Numbered from the stretch's first letter, positions 37,501 through 46,248 are shown. The stretch: DNA of 64,000 bases from Bacteroidales bacterium (GCA_017531225.1 JAFXLL010000002.1:1-64000), one strand, 5' to 3'. Made by a program: numbers and translations. The notes: generated by a model from the letters alone, not told the origin.

Positions 37501-37869
37501 CAGATGCTTGATGATATGAAGAGCAACGGTCAGTTGGGCGACGATGGTTTGAAGGAGATTATTCAGGATATGGAGCGACTTGAGGAAGAGATAGTGAACA
37601 AGAAGATTACCAATCAAACTTTGGAGCGAAACCGTCAGATCATGTCGCGTATGTTAGAATCGGAAAAAGCTCAACAAAAGCGTGATCAGGACGAAAAACG
37701 GAAGTCAAACGAGTATAAAGGTACCAAGTTTGACCGTCAAGTTGATGAGATTTTCTATCAACAGCAATTGAAGAAGAATCAGGATTTCCTTCGTTTGAAT
37801 CCTATTCAATATCAGCCTTATTACAAATCGAAGATCAACGAATATTACCTCAAAAAGAATAGTAAATAG
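34591..37869 (+). CDS. DUF4175-family giant membrane-anchored coiled-coil protein
   Basis: 1092 residues. Two N-terminal membrane segments (about 28-50 and 56-80) and a third near 150-170, then an extracytoplasmic beta-rich region to about 480, and a very long coiled coil rich in Gln, Met, Glu and Lys (about 490-1040; for example MQQMLQLQEQLGQQLKKM). This matches the Bacteroidetes DUF4175 group. The function is unknown; a scaffold role in the envelope is plausible. It heads a plus-strand cluster with ybeY (2-base gap) and mnmG, an order seen in many Bacteroidales. Confidence 0.85.
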   Translation: MSAQQVLIGKTERFVKKYYVNRLIQGVLIGAALWIVFYLLVNTLEYFSWFSSKVRLALFIVLIIGSLLVATVYFAIPLVNLIRYRKKMSLEQAALLIGKFFPDISDKLLNTLQLSDSLSADASNELLAATIEQRTAQLNPVRFTDAIDLKGNLRYLYIFLALLCVLLALMLFLPRFAVQPAQRIINFEQEFEKPLPYSVQLSQEAIEVNQGADVAFCIQVEGTHIPDAFYVKSSRGQQVFNKVSVNEYSYVFKNVVHDLSFQVIGGEYISKPISITVHPNPALLSYQCKVKYPAYVRRTNEVFEGKTRLLVPQGSQLEFEFSVRDCDSVFIVKDSVINTLDIHSDVATFSLVAASSTSFDFSCRNAWSQHFDPIRFSVDVLPDAFPDIRVESYDEELSSKVYYSGLLTDDYGFTKLVFHCDIKQPTEREVVLPVAFDRTSPRTSFFYHFDMDSLGVLPGQHLEVYFEVWDNDGFHGPKSKRSETFSYYKPSLAALDSIVDQTENDIMERMANRSEEASKLKEDIERMLQELTSKKELDWTDKEKIKDLLEKQTQMEEEWNRLQEEQEKLSDFIKEHDLANEELMKKQEKINQLFDEVLPDELKKMLEEMEKLLDQMPRDRMQQMLQNMKQNNAKMQDLLDRNLSLLEQLKVEKDFNELMDQLDKLGEELQNQDNELSAEDAKQQFEEMMQRFDSIQERNESLTDPFNMQKNESQEESIEQDLEEASEMENSESGNQQQGSKQKKQSAGKKMQEMSNSMMMQMQMSGAEQLAEDAHLVRILLENVVRSSHQQESLMDEVGHMRTDDPSISAKIVRQKELSDNFVMVEDSLRAMALRQPAVQNFVFDEIASIDRQTELALKYINELRFSMAVNYQQQALKSMNNLALMLAESLQEMESSMMASGSCSSKSKPQKGQQGQTMQQMLQLQEQLGQQLKKMREQMQQQQGQSSSQMSEELARMAAEQEMIRQGMQQMLDDMKSNGQLGDDGLKEIIQDMERLEEEIVNKKITNQTLERNRQIMSRMLESEKAQQKRDQDEKRKSNEYKGTKFDRQVDEIFYQQQLKKNQDFLRLNPIQYQPYYKSKINEYYLKKNSK

Positions 37870-37871
37870 CC

Positions 37872-38306
37872 ATGATACAGTTTCATACCATTGACGTGAT
37901 GATGCCCCAACTTGATTTTGATCAGGTTCGCTCTTGGATTACCTCTGTGATTGAGGGTGAGGGTTACGAAGTTGGGGAGTTGCACTACTATTTTTGCGGT
38001 GACGACACCTTATTGAACATCAATCGTGGGCGTCTTGGCCATGATTTCTATACGGATATCGTGACCTTCCCTTTAGGGGATTGTGAAACTTATATTTCGA
38101 GTGAATTTTGCCTGAGCTTGGATCGAATTGCGGAGAATAGCCTTACCTTTGGCCGTACGTTTGAAAGCGAGTTACTGCGTGTGATCATTCACGGAGTTTT
38201 GCATTTGGTGGGATTTGACGATCTTACGGATAACGACCGCGAGGCGATGCGTAATAAAGAGGAAAATTGTCTTGAACTATTTTATAATAAATTGAATATC
38301 AGATAA
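37872..38306 (+). CDS. ybeY: Endoribonuclease YbeY (rRNA maturation factor)
   Basis: 144 residues. YbeY is a zinc-dependent endonuclease for 16S rRNA 3'-end maturation and ribosome quality control. The metal motif reads HGVLHLVGFDD: the first two His of HxxxH are present, but the third ligand of the usual HGxLHLxGYDH is Asp. As far as I recall this position also varies in other Bacteroidetes. YTDIVTFPLG is another family signature. The 2-base gap from the DUF4175 gene implies one transcript. Confidence 0.92.
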   Translation: MIQFHTIDVMMPQLDFDQVRSWITSVIEGEGYEVGELHYYFCGDDTLLNINRGRLGHDFYTDIVTFPLGDCETYISSEFCLSLDRIAENSLTFGRTFESELLRVIIHGVLHLVGFDDLTDNDREAMRNKEENCLELFYNKLNIR

Positions 38307-38316
38307 ATAAATATTT

Positions 38317-38332
38317 TGTTTCATGTGAAACG
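38317..38332. promoter_or_regulatory. parS-like site upstream of mnmG
   Basis: TGTTTCATGTGAAACG, 14 of 16 bases as in the parS consensus TGTTTCACGTGAAACA bound by chromosomal ParB. A second site lies just after mnmG at 40223. Confidence 0.6.
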
Positions 38333-38341
38333 CCATAGAAA

Positions 38342-40216
38342 ATGCTGTTTGAGAAATATGATATCATTGTAGTTGGTGCGGGGCATGCTGGATGTGAAGC
38401 GGCCGCGGCAGGAGCCAATCTTGGTAACAAGGTTTTGCTCGTCACCATGGACATTAGGCTGTTTGCGTCGATGTCGTGCAATCCTGCTATGGGTGGCATT
38501 GCCAAGGGACAAATTGTCCGTGAGATTGATGCCTTGGGTGGTTGTTCGGGTGTAGTTTCTGATAAAACCATGATCCAGTTCCGCATGTTGAACCGTTCCA
38601 AGGGTCCGGCTATGTGGAGTCCTCGCTGCCAAAGCGACAAGATGATGTTCTCAACCGAATGGCGTTCCATTTTGGAAAATACGCCGAATTTGGATTTTTG
38701 GCAAGATACCGTTGATGGGCTTTTGTTTGACGGTGACCGAGTTTGTGGCGTGCATACCTTTATGGGTGGCGATGTCTATTCAAAGACGGTCATCCTTACT
38801 AATGGCACCTTCTTGAATGGGTTGATTCATATTGGCGAAATGCATTTCTCTGGAGGTAGGATAGGGGAGGCCTCGAGCCATGGAATCTCAGAACAGCTGA
38901 AAGATCGTGGATTTGAGGTTAAACGCTTGAAGACGGGGACGCCAATGCGTATTGATGGCCGTACCATCGACTTTAGTAAGCTTGTTGAGCAGCCAGGTGA
39001 TGAGGAAATAATAGGCTTTTCCTATTTGCCACATGAGCCTATTTCTCATCAAAGAAGCTGCTATATTGCCCGTACCTCGCTCAAAGTACACGATATCCTG
39101 AGAAAAGGATTCAAGTATTCGCCTATGTTTGCCGGCAGAATCCATGGGGTTGGGCCGCGTTACTGTCCGAGTATCGAGGATAAAATAGAACGTTTTTCTG
39201 ACAAGGATTCACATCAATTGTTTGTGGAACCTGAAGGCTGGACAACACAAGAATACTACCTCAATGGATTTAGCTCGTCGTTGCCCGATTATATTCAATA
39301 CGAAGCCTTACGTGCTATTGAAGGCTTTGAAAAGGCCAAGATTTTCCGTCCTGGATACGCTATAGAATACGATTACTTCCCACCGGTACAATTGCATCAT
39401 TCGTTGGAGACAAGAGCTGTCCATGGCCTGTTTTTTGCTGGACAGATCAATGGTACCACTGGCTATGAAGAAGCGGCTTGTCAAGGATTGATGGCGGGCA
39501 TTAACGCTCATTTGCTGATTCACGATGAGGATCCTTTGGTGCTTTCGCGTTCTGAAGCTTATATTGGCGTGTTGATCGATGACCTCATCACTAAAGGTGT
39601 TGACGAGCCTTATCGAATGTTTACCAGTAGAGCGGAGTACCGTATTTTGTTGCGTCAGGACAATGCCGACGCTCGTCTTACACCAAGGGCCTATCAATTG
39701 GGTTTGGCCACGGAAGCACGGTACCAACACTATCTGGAGAAAAAACGCATTGTTGATGAGATGATCGAATACTTGAATAATACAAGTGCCACTCCAGATG
39801 AAATCAACGGTTTCCTTGAGTCGCAAGGTACCTCTGCTATAGCACAGAGAGCTAAATTAGGCTATATCTTGTTACGTCCTCAGCTAAATCTGTTTGATAT
39901 GATTGCCCATCTGCCATGGCTTACAGAGAAGTATAATTTGCAAGATCGTTTCACTCGGGAATGTGTTCAGGAAGCTGAAATCTTGATCAAATACGATGGG
40001 TATATTAACAAAGAATACGATTTGGCTGAGAAATTGAACCGACTGGATTACGTTAAACTACCCGTTGATTTTGATTATCATACGCTGACTTCACTGTCGT
40101 TTGAGGCTCGAGAAAAACTGAATCGATATCGCCCTGCGACCCTTGGCCAAGCCAGTCGAATCAGCGGCATATCACCGGCTGATATTTCCGTATTAGCCAT
40201 ATTCTTAGGAAGATAG
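38342..40216 (+). CDS. mnmG: tRNA uridine 5-carboxymethylaminomethyl modification enzyme MnmG
   Basis: 624 residues, usual length. With MnmE it installs the cmnm5 group on U34 of several tRNAs, using FAD. The FAD-binding N-terminus is IIVVGAGHAGCEAA, and GTFLNG, DSHQLFVEPEG, SSLPDYIQYEALRAIEG and INGTTGYEEAACQGLMAG are MnmG signatures. mnmG is often close to the replication origin, and here it is flanked by two parS-like sites. MnmE is not in the window. Confidence 0.96.
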   Translation: MLFEKYDIIVVGAGHAGCEAAAAGANLGNKVLLVTMDIRLFASMSCNPAMGGIAKGQIVREIDALGGCSGVVSDKTMIQFRMLNRSKGPAMWSPRCQSDKMMFSTEWRSILENTPNLDFWQDTVDGLLFDGDRVCGVHTFMGGDVYSKTVILTNGTFLNGLIHIGEMHFSGGRIGEASSHGISEQLKDRGFEVKRLKTGTPMRIDGRTIDFSKLVEQPGDEEIIGFSYLPHEPISHQRSCYIARTSLKVHDILRKGFKYSPMFAGRIHGVGPRYCPSIEDKIERFSDKDSHQLFVEPEGWTTQEYYLNGFSSSLPDYIQYEALRAIEGFEKAKIFRPGYAIEYDYFPPVQLHHSLETRAVHGLFFAGQINGTTGYEEAACQGLMAGINAHLLIHDEDPLVLSRSEAYIGVLIDDLITKGVDEPYRMFTSRAEYRILLRQDNADARLTPRAYQLGLATEARYQHYLEKKRIVDEMIEYLNNTSATPDEINGFLESQGTSAIAQRAKLGYILLRPQLNLFDMIAHLPWLTEKYNLQDRFTRECVQEAEILIKYDGYINKEYDLAEKLNRLDYVKLPVDFDYHTLTSLSFEAREKLNRYRPATLGQASRISGISPADISVLAIFLGR

Positions 40217-40222
40217 CTATTT

Positions 40223-40238
40223 TGTTTCACGTGAAAAC
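40223..40238. promoter_or_regulatory. parS-like site downstream of mnmG
   Basis: TGTTTCACGTGAAAAC keeps the core of the parS consensus unbroken over 14 bases; only the last two bases differ. It lies between mnmG and the methyltransferase gene. Confidence 0.65.
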
Positions 40239-40247
40239 ACAGATATT

Positions 40248-41120
40248 ATGAATACTTGTCCTTGGTGCGGAAATCCAACAAATCACTCCTTTTTGAAGGT
40301 TAAGGATTATTTTTTAACCCAGGAAGAATTTGAGCTTTTTCAATGTGATCATTGTGGGTTAGTATTTACCGTTCCCCGTCCCGCACCAGAAATAATAGGT
40401 AATTATTATAAATCGGATGAGTATTATAGCCACCAGCAAAACTCCAAAGGCTTTATCCCAAAAATTTATGAGCGTGTTAAATCCATTAATCTGAGAGGCA
40501 AAGTTGCTATGGCAACTAGTGATATGGTCAAGAGCCGCTTGCTTGATATTGGTTGTGGAGTTGGTGATTTCTTATTGCAAGTCAATAAGTTAGGATGGGA
40601 AGTAATGGGTATTGAGCCTTCAGAACAAGCCGCAAATATCGCTCAATCTCGCCTTGGTTTTACTCCCTTGAAACCTACAGATTACGAAAAATTACCAGAT
40701 CAATCATTCGATGTGATTACGATGTGGCATGTCCTGGAACACGTAGATGATCTGAAATCTCAGACAAAAGAATTGAAGCGTTTGTTAAGGCCTGGCGGAC
40801 GCCTGGTAATCGCTCTTCCTAACTACCAATCGTTTGATTGTCAATACTATAATGATAAGTGGGCGGCATGGGATGTACCGCGTCATCTGAATCACTTCAC
40901 TCAGGATTGTTTACAAGGTATTTTGAATGCAAATGACTTCAAATACCTTGATACTCAACGTCTTATTTGGGATGCTTACTATATTTCATTTTTGAGTGAA
41001 AAATACCTTGGCCATAGCTTTCCTTTGATCCGTGGCGCTTGGGTGGGCCTAAAATCGAATTGTAAAGCTCGTCGCTCGGGTATGTATTCAAGTTTAGTGT
41101 ATCGTTATGAGAAGCAATAG
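40248..41120 (+). CDS. SAM-dependent methyltransferase with N-terminal zinc ribbon
   Basis: 290 residues. An N-terminal zinc ribbon (CPWCG near residue 4, CDHCG near 35) is followed by a class I methyltransferase domain with motif I LLDIGCGVGDFLLQV and the later motif DVITMWHVLEHVDD. The C-terminal part (LNHFTQDCLQGIL) resembles methyltransferases of surface sugar or lipid metabolism. The substrate is unknown. The last 14 bases overlap the start of the histidine kinase gene. Confidence 0.88.
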   Translation: MNTCPWCGNPTNHSFLKVKDYFLTQEEFELFQCDHCGLVFTVPRPAPEIIGNYYKSDEYYSHQQNSKGFIPKIYERVKSINLRGKVAMATSDMVKSRLLDIGCGVGDFLLQVNKLGWEVMGIEPSEQAANIAQSRLGFTPLKPTDYEKLPDQSFDVITMWHVLEHVDDLKSQTKELKRLLRPGGRLVIALPNYQSFDCQYYNDKWAAWDVPRHLNHFTQDCLQGILNANDFKYLDTQRLIWDAYYISFLSEKYLGHSFPLIRGAWVGLKSNCKARRSGMYSSLVYRYEKQ

Positions 41121-44100
41121 AAAGATTAGAACTCATCTTATCTCTTGGATTCTGTGTGTGATTTTTATCATGCTCGGATCCATTTTGGTTTTTCATTTCT
41201 TTTCGCTTTCACGTTCGTCGCATCAACTTTTTTCGAAACATCTTCAAAAAGTCGTTTATCAACAGGATAATGAATTGCATCAAGCCCAAACAGATTTGTT
41301 GTATTCCTTCGATCAGTTGAACTATTCCACAGGCTTTACCTCGCTGAGTTATCAGTTTCCTTCCTCCGTTGGTGTTTATGTCTTCTACAAGGACTCATTG
41401 GTTTACTGGAACAACAATTTGATTGAGCCTAAACTATTGCGCAAACGTGTTGACCTTGGCAACGATACCATCATCAATTTGAATATCGGTGATTTTTTGA
41501 TTACCTCTGATGACTATGGAGCTTATTCATTCTATCTGTTTTCTTTGCTGAATACAACATATCCGATTGAAAACGAGTACTTTGTGAATAAGTTACAGCC
41601 CATGTTCGGCAAACACAATGTCACCTTTAGTGGCGTTCAAACGGATGACTGTTGCCCAGTTTATTCCCGCTCAGGCAAGCTGCTTTCGTATTGTAACATC
41701 AGCTTTCCTACGACCTGGAACTCCTCAAATCTCGCCTTTTTAATAGTTTGTGCCTGCCTGATGCTGCTTTGTGCCTACCTGTTGGTGGCTCGCTATTTTA
41801 CTTCCAGTCTACATCAGAAATCCTTTGCCTGGTTGCGTAAAAAGCCTATACTCACCTTGGTTCTTTTGTCGATCGTGGTTTTGGCGCTGTCCTTCATAGC
41901 TTTCAGGGAGATATTTCGTTATGGGTTTACTCAAGGTTTTTTGATTCCTTCGGCGATGCGGATGGACTATTGCTTTTTGGCCTTGTTTGTCGGCCTATTG
42001 TTCATTGTCACTTATTCCATGATGGTTCGCTGGCTCTTGAAGCCTCTGATGCAAAAACGGAACGAGTTTTTGGTGATAGTAGCTCAGTTTGTGCTTTGGG
42101 GAATTATGCTCACCGTCTTGTACAACAAAGAATACACGCGTTTCGAAAACAATCAGATCCGGACCTTGGCGGAGGAACTCTCTTTCGAAAGGGATCAAGA
42201 CTTTGAACAGTCCTATCAGCAGTTTCTTTTTGATGTTCAGCACGACTCAACATTTAATGCCATGGCTTTCTCCGACAATATCATGGAGGAAGTGTTGGTA
42301 GATTACATGCGTAGTTTCCTTCTTGATTCCGTGATGAGCCAATACAATGTGGCTTCGGCCATCTGCTCGCCAGATCAAGAATTGGTCGTACAACCATACG
42401 ATATCCTGACCGATTGCAATGCGTATTTCAATGACAAAATCCAAGAAAACCATGGCGTGAGTCTCGGTGACGGTCTCTATTACGTGGATTACAACTCCCT
42501 TGACCCCAATTACATGGCCATCTTCACTATCGAATCGGATGACGATCCTTTGTCGCAACGGATGCTTTACCTGGAGTTTACAAAACCCGTCACCCCACGA
42601 GGCTTTGGATTGTCCAAGATGCTTCAGCATGACCATAACGCCTTGCTGCTGCGCTCATCGGTGGCTTGTTATCGGGACAGTCTCTTAGTTTATAAGTACG
42701 GTTCTTACATCTATCCAAATTACTTGGCCGACTTCAAGCACCCGGTCAATGAATTCAGCTATGGTAGGAAGCTGAAGCACTATGTATACCAGGTTGAGGA
42801 TACCAATAAAGTGCTTGCCATTAGCACCGACCGGCGTACTTGGATGGAAATGACCGCTCCTTTTGTGGTGTTTTTCTTCTTCCTCTTGGTTTTATACCTG
42901 TTGGTCTATTTCGTAGGCGGGGTGATGCGCAGCAATCCCTCGGCACGAAACCTGAGCAGTCGTTTCCAGATGCTCGTGCTAGTGGCTTTGGGCATTTCAT
43001 TCTTGTTGGTTGGCCCTATTTCCGTGATATATCTGCGTAGTCTTTACACCCAAAAAGCCAATGAAACCCATTTTGACCGAACCCGCACGCTTTCGCTCGA
43101 CATCACAGGCGAGGTTGACTTTTCATTTATGAAACAGCCCGGTTTTAAGCTGATGCTTGACGATGTCTTGAGACGTTATTCTGAGACGTTTTTCACCGAT
43201 ATCAACGTGTACGATGTCAATGGCAAACTGTTCGCTACGACCACACCTGAAATCATAGAGCTACAGCTGCAATCGTCGCTGATGAATGCCGAGGCCTATC
43301 ATAACTTGCAAGGCGAAAAGGCGTTGTACTACATCCACAATGAAAAAGTGGGCAATGCGGTGTACCAGTCCTCCTATATTGCCATTCAAGATATTGGCGG
43401 TAAGACGTTGGCTTATCTCAACTTGCCTTATTTTTCAAGCCAATCCGACTTGGAGACGGAGATCCTCTACTACGTTTTGACCTATATCAACATCATCTTG
43501 TTGATCATCTTTGGTTTCCTGCCTGTTGTGCTGATCATCACACGCCGTGTAACCGATCCTTTGGTGCGTTTGCAGGAGAAGATGCGACTGGTCGACATCA
43601 ACAAGTCGAACGAGAAATTGGAGTGGAAGAGCAAGGACGAAATAGGCGCTCTGATTGACCAATACAATCAACTGATTGAAGAGCTTGAAAAGAGTGCCGC
43701 TGAGCTGAAACGCACTACTACGGAATCGGCTTGGCGAGGTGTTGCCCGACAGGTGGCGCATGAGATCAAGAACTCACTTACTCCGATGCGACTCAGTGTG
43801 CAGATGTTGCAACACAACATCGAAAACGGACAAGTGACTCCTGAACAAATGCAGCGTACCGCCAACACTTTGATTGAACAGATTGACGCTCTTTCTGACA
43901 TTGCGTCCTCATTCTCTCGCTATGCCAAATTACCCGAGAACCATCCGCAGCCTTTGGATTTGGCTGAGCTTGTCGGAAACGTGGTGAATCTGTACAACAA
44001 CATCGAAAACATCACATTCAATTACCAGGTGGAACCTGAAACGGACTTTACTTTCAATGGCGACAAGACCAACCTGAACAGTGCGGTCGGCAACCTTGTC

Positions 44101-44385
44101 AAGAACGCCGTGCAGGCCATCGGAAACAAGCCTGATGGCAGGATAGACGTGACGCTTCAATCCACCGAAGAATCAGTCGTCATTGCCGTTAAGGATAATG
44201 GTAAAGGCATCAAGGAAGAAGACAAGAAAATGATCTTTGTGCCCAATTTCACCACTAAGACAGGCGGTTCGGGCGTGGGTCTCTCGTTGACCTACAACAT
44301 CGTCCAACTGGCCGGTGGAACGATTTCGTTTGATAGTCAGGAAGGGGAGGGGGCCGTGTTTGTGATAGATCTTCCTAAGGGTTGA
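41107..44385 (+). CDS. Large membrane sensor histidine kinase, NtrY-like
   Basis: 1092 residues. Several membrane segments (near the N-terminus, about 205-225, 245-320 in a cluster, 585-605, 635-655, and 800-820) separate at least two sensor regions. A HAMP-like linker follows, then the H-box RQVAHEIKNSLTPMRLSV with His near residue 885, the N-box NLNSAVGNLVKNAVQAI, and the ATP lid VAVKDNGKGI and GGSGVGLSLTYNIV. The unusual length and the H-box place it close to NtrY. No response regulator is adjacent, so its partner is elsewhere. Translation is coupled to the methyltransferase by a 14-base overlap. Confidence 0.9.
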   Translation: MRSNRKIRTHLISWILCVIFIMLGSILVFHFFSLSRSSHQLFSKHLQKVVYQQDNELHQAQTDLLYSFDQLNYSTGFTSLSYQFPSSVGVYVFYKDSLVYWNNNLIEPKLLRKRVDLGNDTIINLNIGDFLITSDDYGAYSFYLFSLLNTTYPIENEYFVNKLQPMFGKHNVTFSGVQTDDCCPVYSRSGKLLSYCNISFPTTWNSSNLAFLIVCACLMLLCAYLLVARYFTSSLHQKSFAWLRKKPILTLVLLSIVVLALSFIAFREIFRYGFTQGFLIPSAMRMDYCFLALFVGLLFIVTYSMMVRWLLKPLMQKRNEFLVIVAQFVLWGIMLTVLYNKEYTRFENNQIRTLAEELSFERDQDFEQSYQQFLFDVQHDSTFNAMAFSDNIMEEVLVDYMRSFLLDSVMSQYNVASAICSPDQELVVQPYDILTDCNAYFNDKIQENHGVSLGDGLYYVDYNSLDPNYMAIFTIESDDDPLSQRMLYLEFTKPVTPRGFGLSKMLQHDHNALLLRSSVACYRDSLLVYKYGSYIYPNYLADFKHPVNEFSYGRKLKHYVYQVEDTNKVLAISTDRRTWMEMTAPFVVFFFFLLVLYLLVYFVGGVMRSNPSARNLSSRFQMLVLVALGISFLLVGPISVIYLRSLYTQKANETHFDRTRTLSLDITGEVDFSFMKQPGFKLMLDDVLRRYSETFFTDINVYDVNGKLFATTTPEIIELQLQSSLMNAEAYHNLQGEKALYYIHNEKVGNAVYQSSYIAIQDIGGKTLAYLNLPYFSSQSDLETEILYYVLTYINIILLIIFGFLPVVLIITRRVTDPLVRLQEKMRLVDINKSNEKLEWKSKDEIGALIDQYNQLIEELEKSAAELKRTTTESAWRGVARQVAHEIKNSLTPMRLSVQMLQHNIENGQVTPEQMQRTANTLIEQIDALSDIASSFSRYAKLPENHPQPLDLAELVGNVVNLYNNIENITFNYQVEPETDFTFNGDKTNLNSAVGNLVKNAVQAIGNKPDGRIDVTLQSTEESVVIAVKDNGKGIKEEDKKMIFVPNFTTKTGGSGVGLSLTYNIVQLAGGTISFDSQEGEGAVFVIDLPKG

Positions 44386-44417
44386 TAAAACGCCTTCCAA
44401 AATTCAAATAAAAGAAC

Positions 44418-44425
44418 TATTTTTG
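44418..44425 (+). promoter_or_regulatory. -7 promoter box TATTTTTG for the flippase
   Basis: TAnnTTTG match that overlaps an ATG at 44423 and so makes the ATG at 44441 the probable start. Confidence 0.55.
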
Positions 44426-44440
44426 CGTTTTTATACGGAT

Positions 44441-45940
44441 ATGGCAGAAAACAATAGATTAGGATCATTGGCGAAGCAAACCGCCATTTATGGCTTGAGC
44501 AGCATCATCGGCAGGTTCTTGAACTACCTGCTGGTGCCCCTTTATACCTACAAAATCGCCGCTGAGTCAGGCGGCTATGGAATTGTCACCAATCTCTATG
44601 CCTACACAGCTTTGCTCTTGGTGATTCTGACCTTCGGCATGGAAACCACCTTCTTCCGCTTCTCCAACAAAGAGGGTGCGGATCCCAACAGGGCTTTCTC
44701 CACTTCAAGCCTGGCTGTAGGTTTTGTTTCGTTGGTGTTTGTGATTTTGGTGAGTGTCTTTTTGGGACCCATCTCCAAGGTGTTGCACTACGCCGATCAT
44801 CCTGAATACGTGGAAATCATGTCCATTGTTGTGGCTCTGGATGCTTTTCAGGCCATTTTGTTTGCCCGCCTGCGCTATGAGAACAAAGCCATCAAGTTCG
44901 CCACACTGAAGCTGCTGTTCATCTTCCTCAATATTGGGTTGAACCTATTTATTTTCCTGGTTGCCCCAGGTTTGAAGGAAAGCCATCCGGCCTTGATGGG
45001 CTGGTACGAAAACAGCTATCAGGTCGGTTATATCTTTATCGTCAACCTCATCTGCACGGGATTGATCACACTTGGCTTCATCCCTGAAATCAAGAAATTG
45101 CGGTACGGCATCGATCGCAACATGTTGAAGGAGATGCTGCGCTATACCTGGCCTTTGCTGTTGTTGGGACTGGCCGGCATTCTCAATCAGGTTGCGGATA
45201 AGATATGCTACCGTTTTATCGTACCTGGAGAGGAAGGCGATGTGCAGTTGGGCATCTACGGCGCTTGTGTGAAGATTGCCATGATTATGGCCATGATCAC
45301 CCAAGCCTTCCGTTATGCCTACGAGCCTTTCGTGTTTGGCGGCAAGCGTGACAAGGCCGACAAGGAGACCCAAGCCAAGGTGATGAAATACTTCATTATC
45401 TTCACGCTATTGGCGTTCCTTGCCGTGGTGATGTACATGCCCATCCTCAAATACATCATCAAGAGCGACTATTGGGAGGGCTTGCGTGTGGTGCCCATTG
45501 TGATGATGGCCGAGATCTTCATGGGCATCTATTTCAACCTCTCATTCTGGTATAAGCTCATTGATGAGACTTGGTGGGGAGCCATTTTCAGCGCCATCGG
45601 CTGTGTGGTTTTGCTGGCCATCAACTTCATCTTTGTGCCAAAATACGGCTATATGGCTTGCGCGTGGGGTGGTTTCGCCGGTTACGGCACCTGCATGGTG
45701 CTTTCCTATCTCGTCGGCCAGAAAAAAGCTCCGATACCATACAATTTGAAATCTGCTTTCCTTTATTTCGTCGTGGCTATGGTGCTTTATTATACCCAAA
45801 AATATATCCACATCGATAGCACCGTGTGGACCTTGGTAGTAAACACAGGTCTGTTGCTGCTTTTCTTTGCCTTCATCTGCTGGAAGGAAAAGGATTTGGT
45901 AAATGCGGTGATGAGGGCGGTGAAGAAGATAAAAGAGTAA
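44441..45940 (+). CDS. Oligosaccharide flippase of the MATE/MOP superfamily
   Basis: 499 residues from the ATG at 44441, with about 14 membrane segments. The N-terminus LAKQTAIYGLSSIIGRFLNYLLVPLYTYKI and the middle motif RYAYEPFVFGG are typical of Wzx-like polysaccharide transporters. It probably flips lipid-linked glycan units across the inner membrane. In many Bacteroidales this gene is directly followed by dut, a TPR protein, DUF4292 and envC; here the chain is broken by 2.7 kb of accessory DNA. Confidence 0.9.
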   Translation: MAENNRLGSLAKQTAIYGLSSIIGRFLNYLLVPLYTYKIAAESGGYGIVTNLYAYTALLLVILTFGMETTFFRFSNKEGADPNRAFSTSSLAVGFVSLVFVILVSVFLGPISKVLHYADHPEYVEIMSIVVALDAFQAILFARLRYENKAIKFATLKLLFIFLNIGLNLFIFLVAPGLKESHPALMGWYENSYQVGYIFIVNLICTGLITLGFIPEIKKLRYGIDRNMLKEMLRYTWPLLLLGLAGILNQVADKICYRFIVPGEEGDVQLGIYGACVKIAMIMAMITQAFRYAYEPFVFGGKRDKADKETQAKVMKYFIIFTLLAFLAVVMYMPILKYIIKSDYWEGLRVVPIVMMAEIFMGIYFNLSFWYKLIDETWWGAIFSAIGCVVLLAINFIFVPKYGYMACAWGGFAGYGTCMVLSYLVGQKKAPIPYNLKSAFLYFVVAMVLYYTQKYIHIDSTVWTLVVNTGLLLLFFAFICWKEKDLVNAVMRAVKKIKE

Positions 45941-46080
45941 TCTCCAAGTACGCAGGTGCGGGTTTGATTCCCGTTACTCCTTTCCGCAAGGAGCTGCTCT
46001 CCAACCCCGACTACCAAGCCCGGGTGGCCACCCGCGTGGAAGAAAAACGCCAAAAAGACGCCAAACGCCGCAAGAAATAA
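45941..46080 (+). pseudogene. Orphan C-terminal gene fragment between flippase and RNA element
   Basis: In a frame different from the flippase, bases 45941-46080 encode KYAGAGLIPVTPFRKELL then a basic tail ending EEKRQKDAKRRKK and a TAA. Base use is protein-like (GC-rich third positions), but there is no start codon of its own. I do not recognise the family. It may be the 3' end of a gene whose front part was lost when the accessory DNA came in. Confidence 0.4.
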
Positions 46081-46089
46081 TAAAATTTG

Positions 46090-46229
46090 TATCTTTGTCT
46101 CCAGTATTAACCGGAGCGAATCCAGCTCGCGAGCGAATGGAAGAGGCCGATCCCTGAGATAGGCACAAGCAGTGTTGGTGTCTCGCCGTGGAGATGAGGT
46201 TCCTCATCCTTTGAAGTCGTTCAAGGCGG
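46090..46229 (+). ncRNA. Candidate structured RNA or 5' leader, copy A
   Basis: Starts with a -7 box TATCTTTG (46090-46097), so transcription should begin near 46103. The body holds several potential hairpins: GAGC/GCTC around GAATCCA with palindrome GCTCGCGAGC, GAGA...CAC/GTGTCTC, a perfect GATGAGG-TT-CCTCATC, and CTTTGAA-GTCG-TTCAAGG. The element recurs at 48316-48451 with scattered substitutions and the same promoter spacing. It ends about 20 bases before the ATG at 46249. No known riboswitch class was recognised. Confidence 0.5.
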
Positions 46230-46248
46230 TTGGATGAGCTCATAGACC

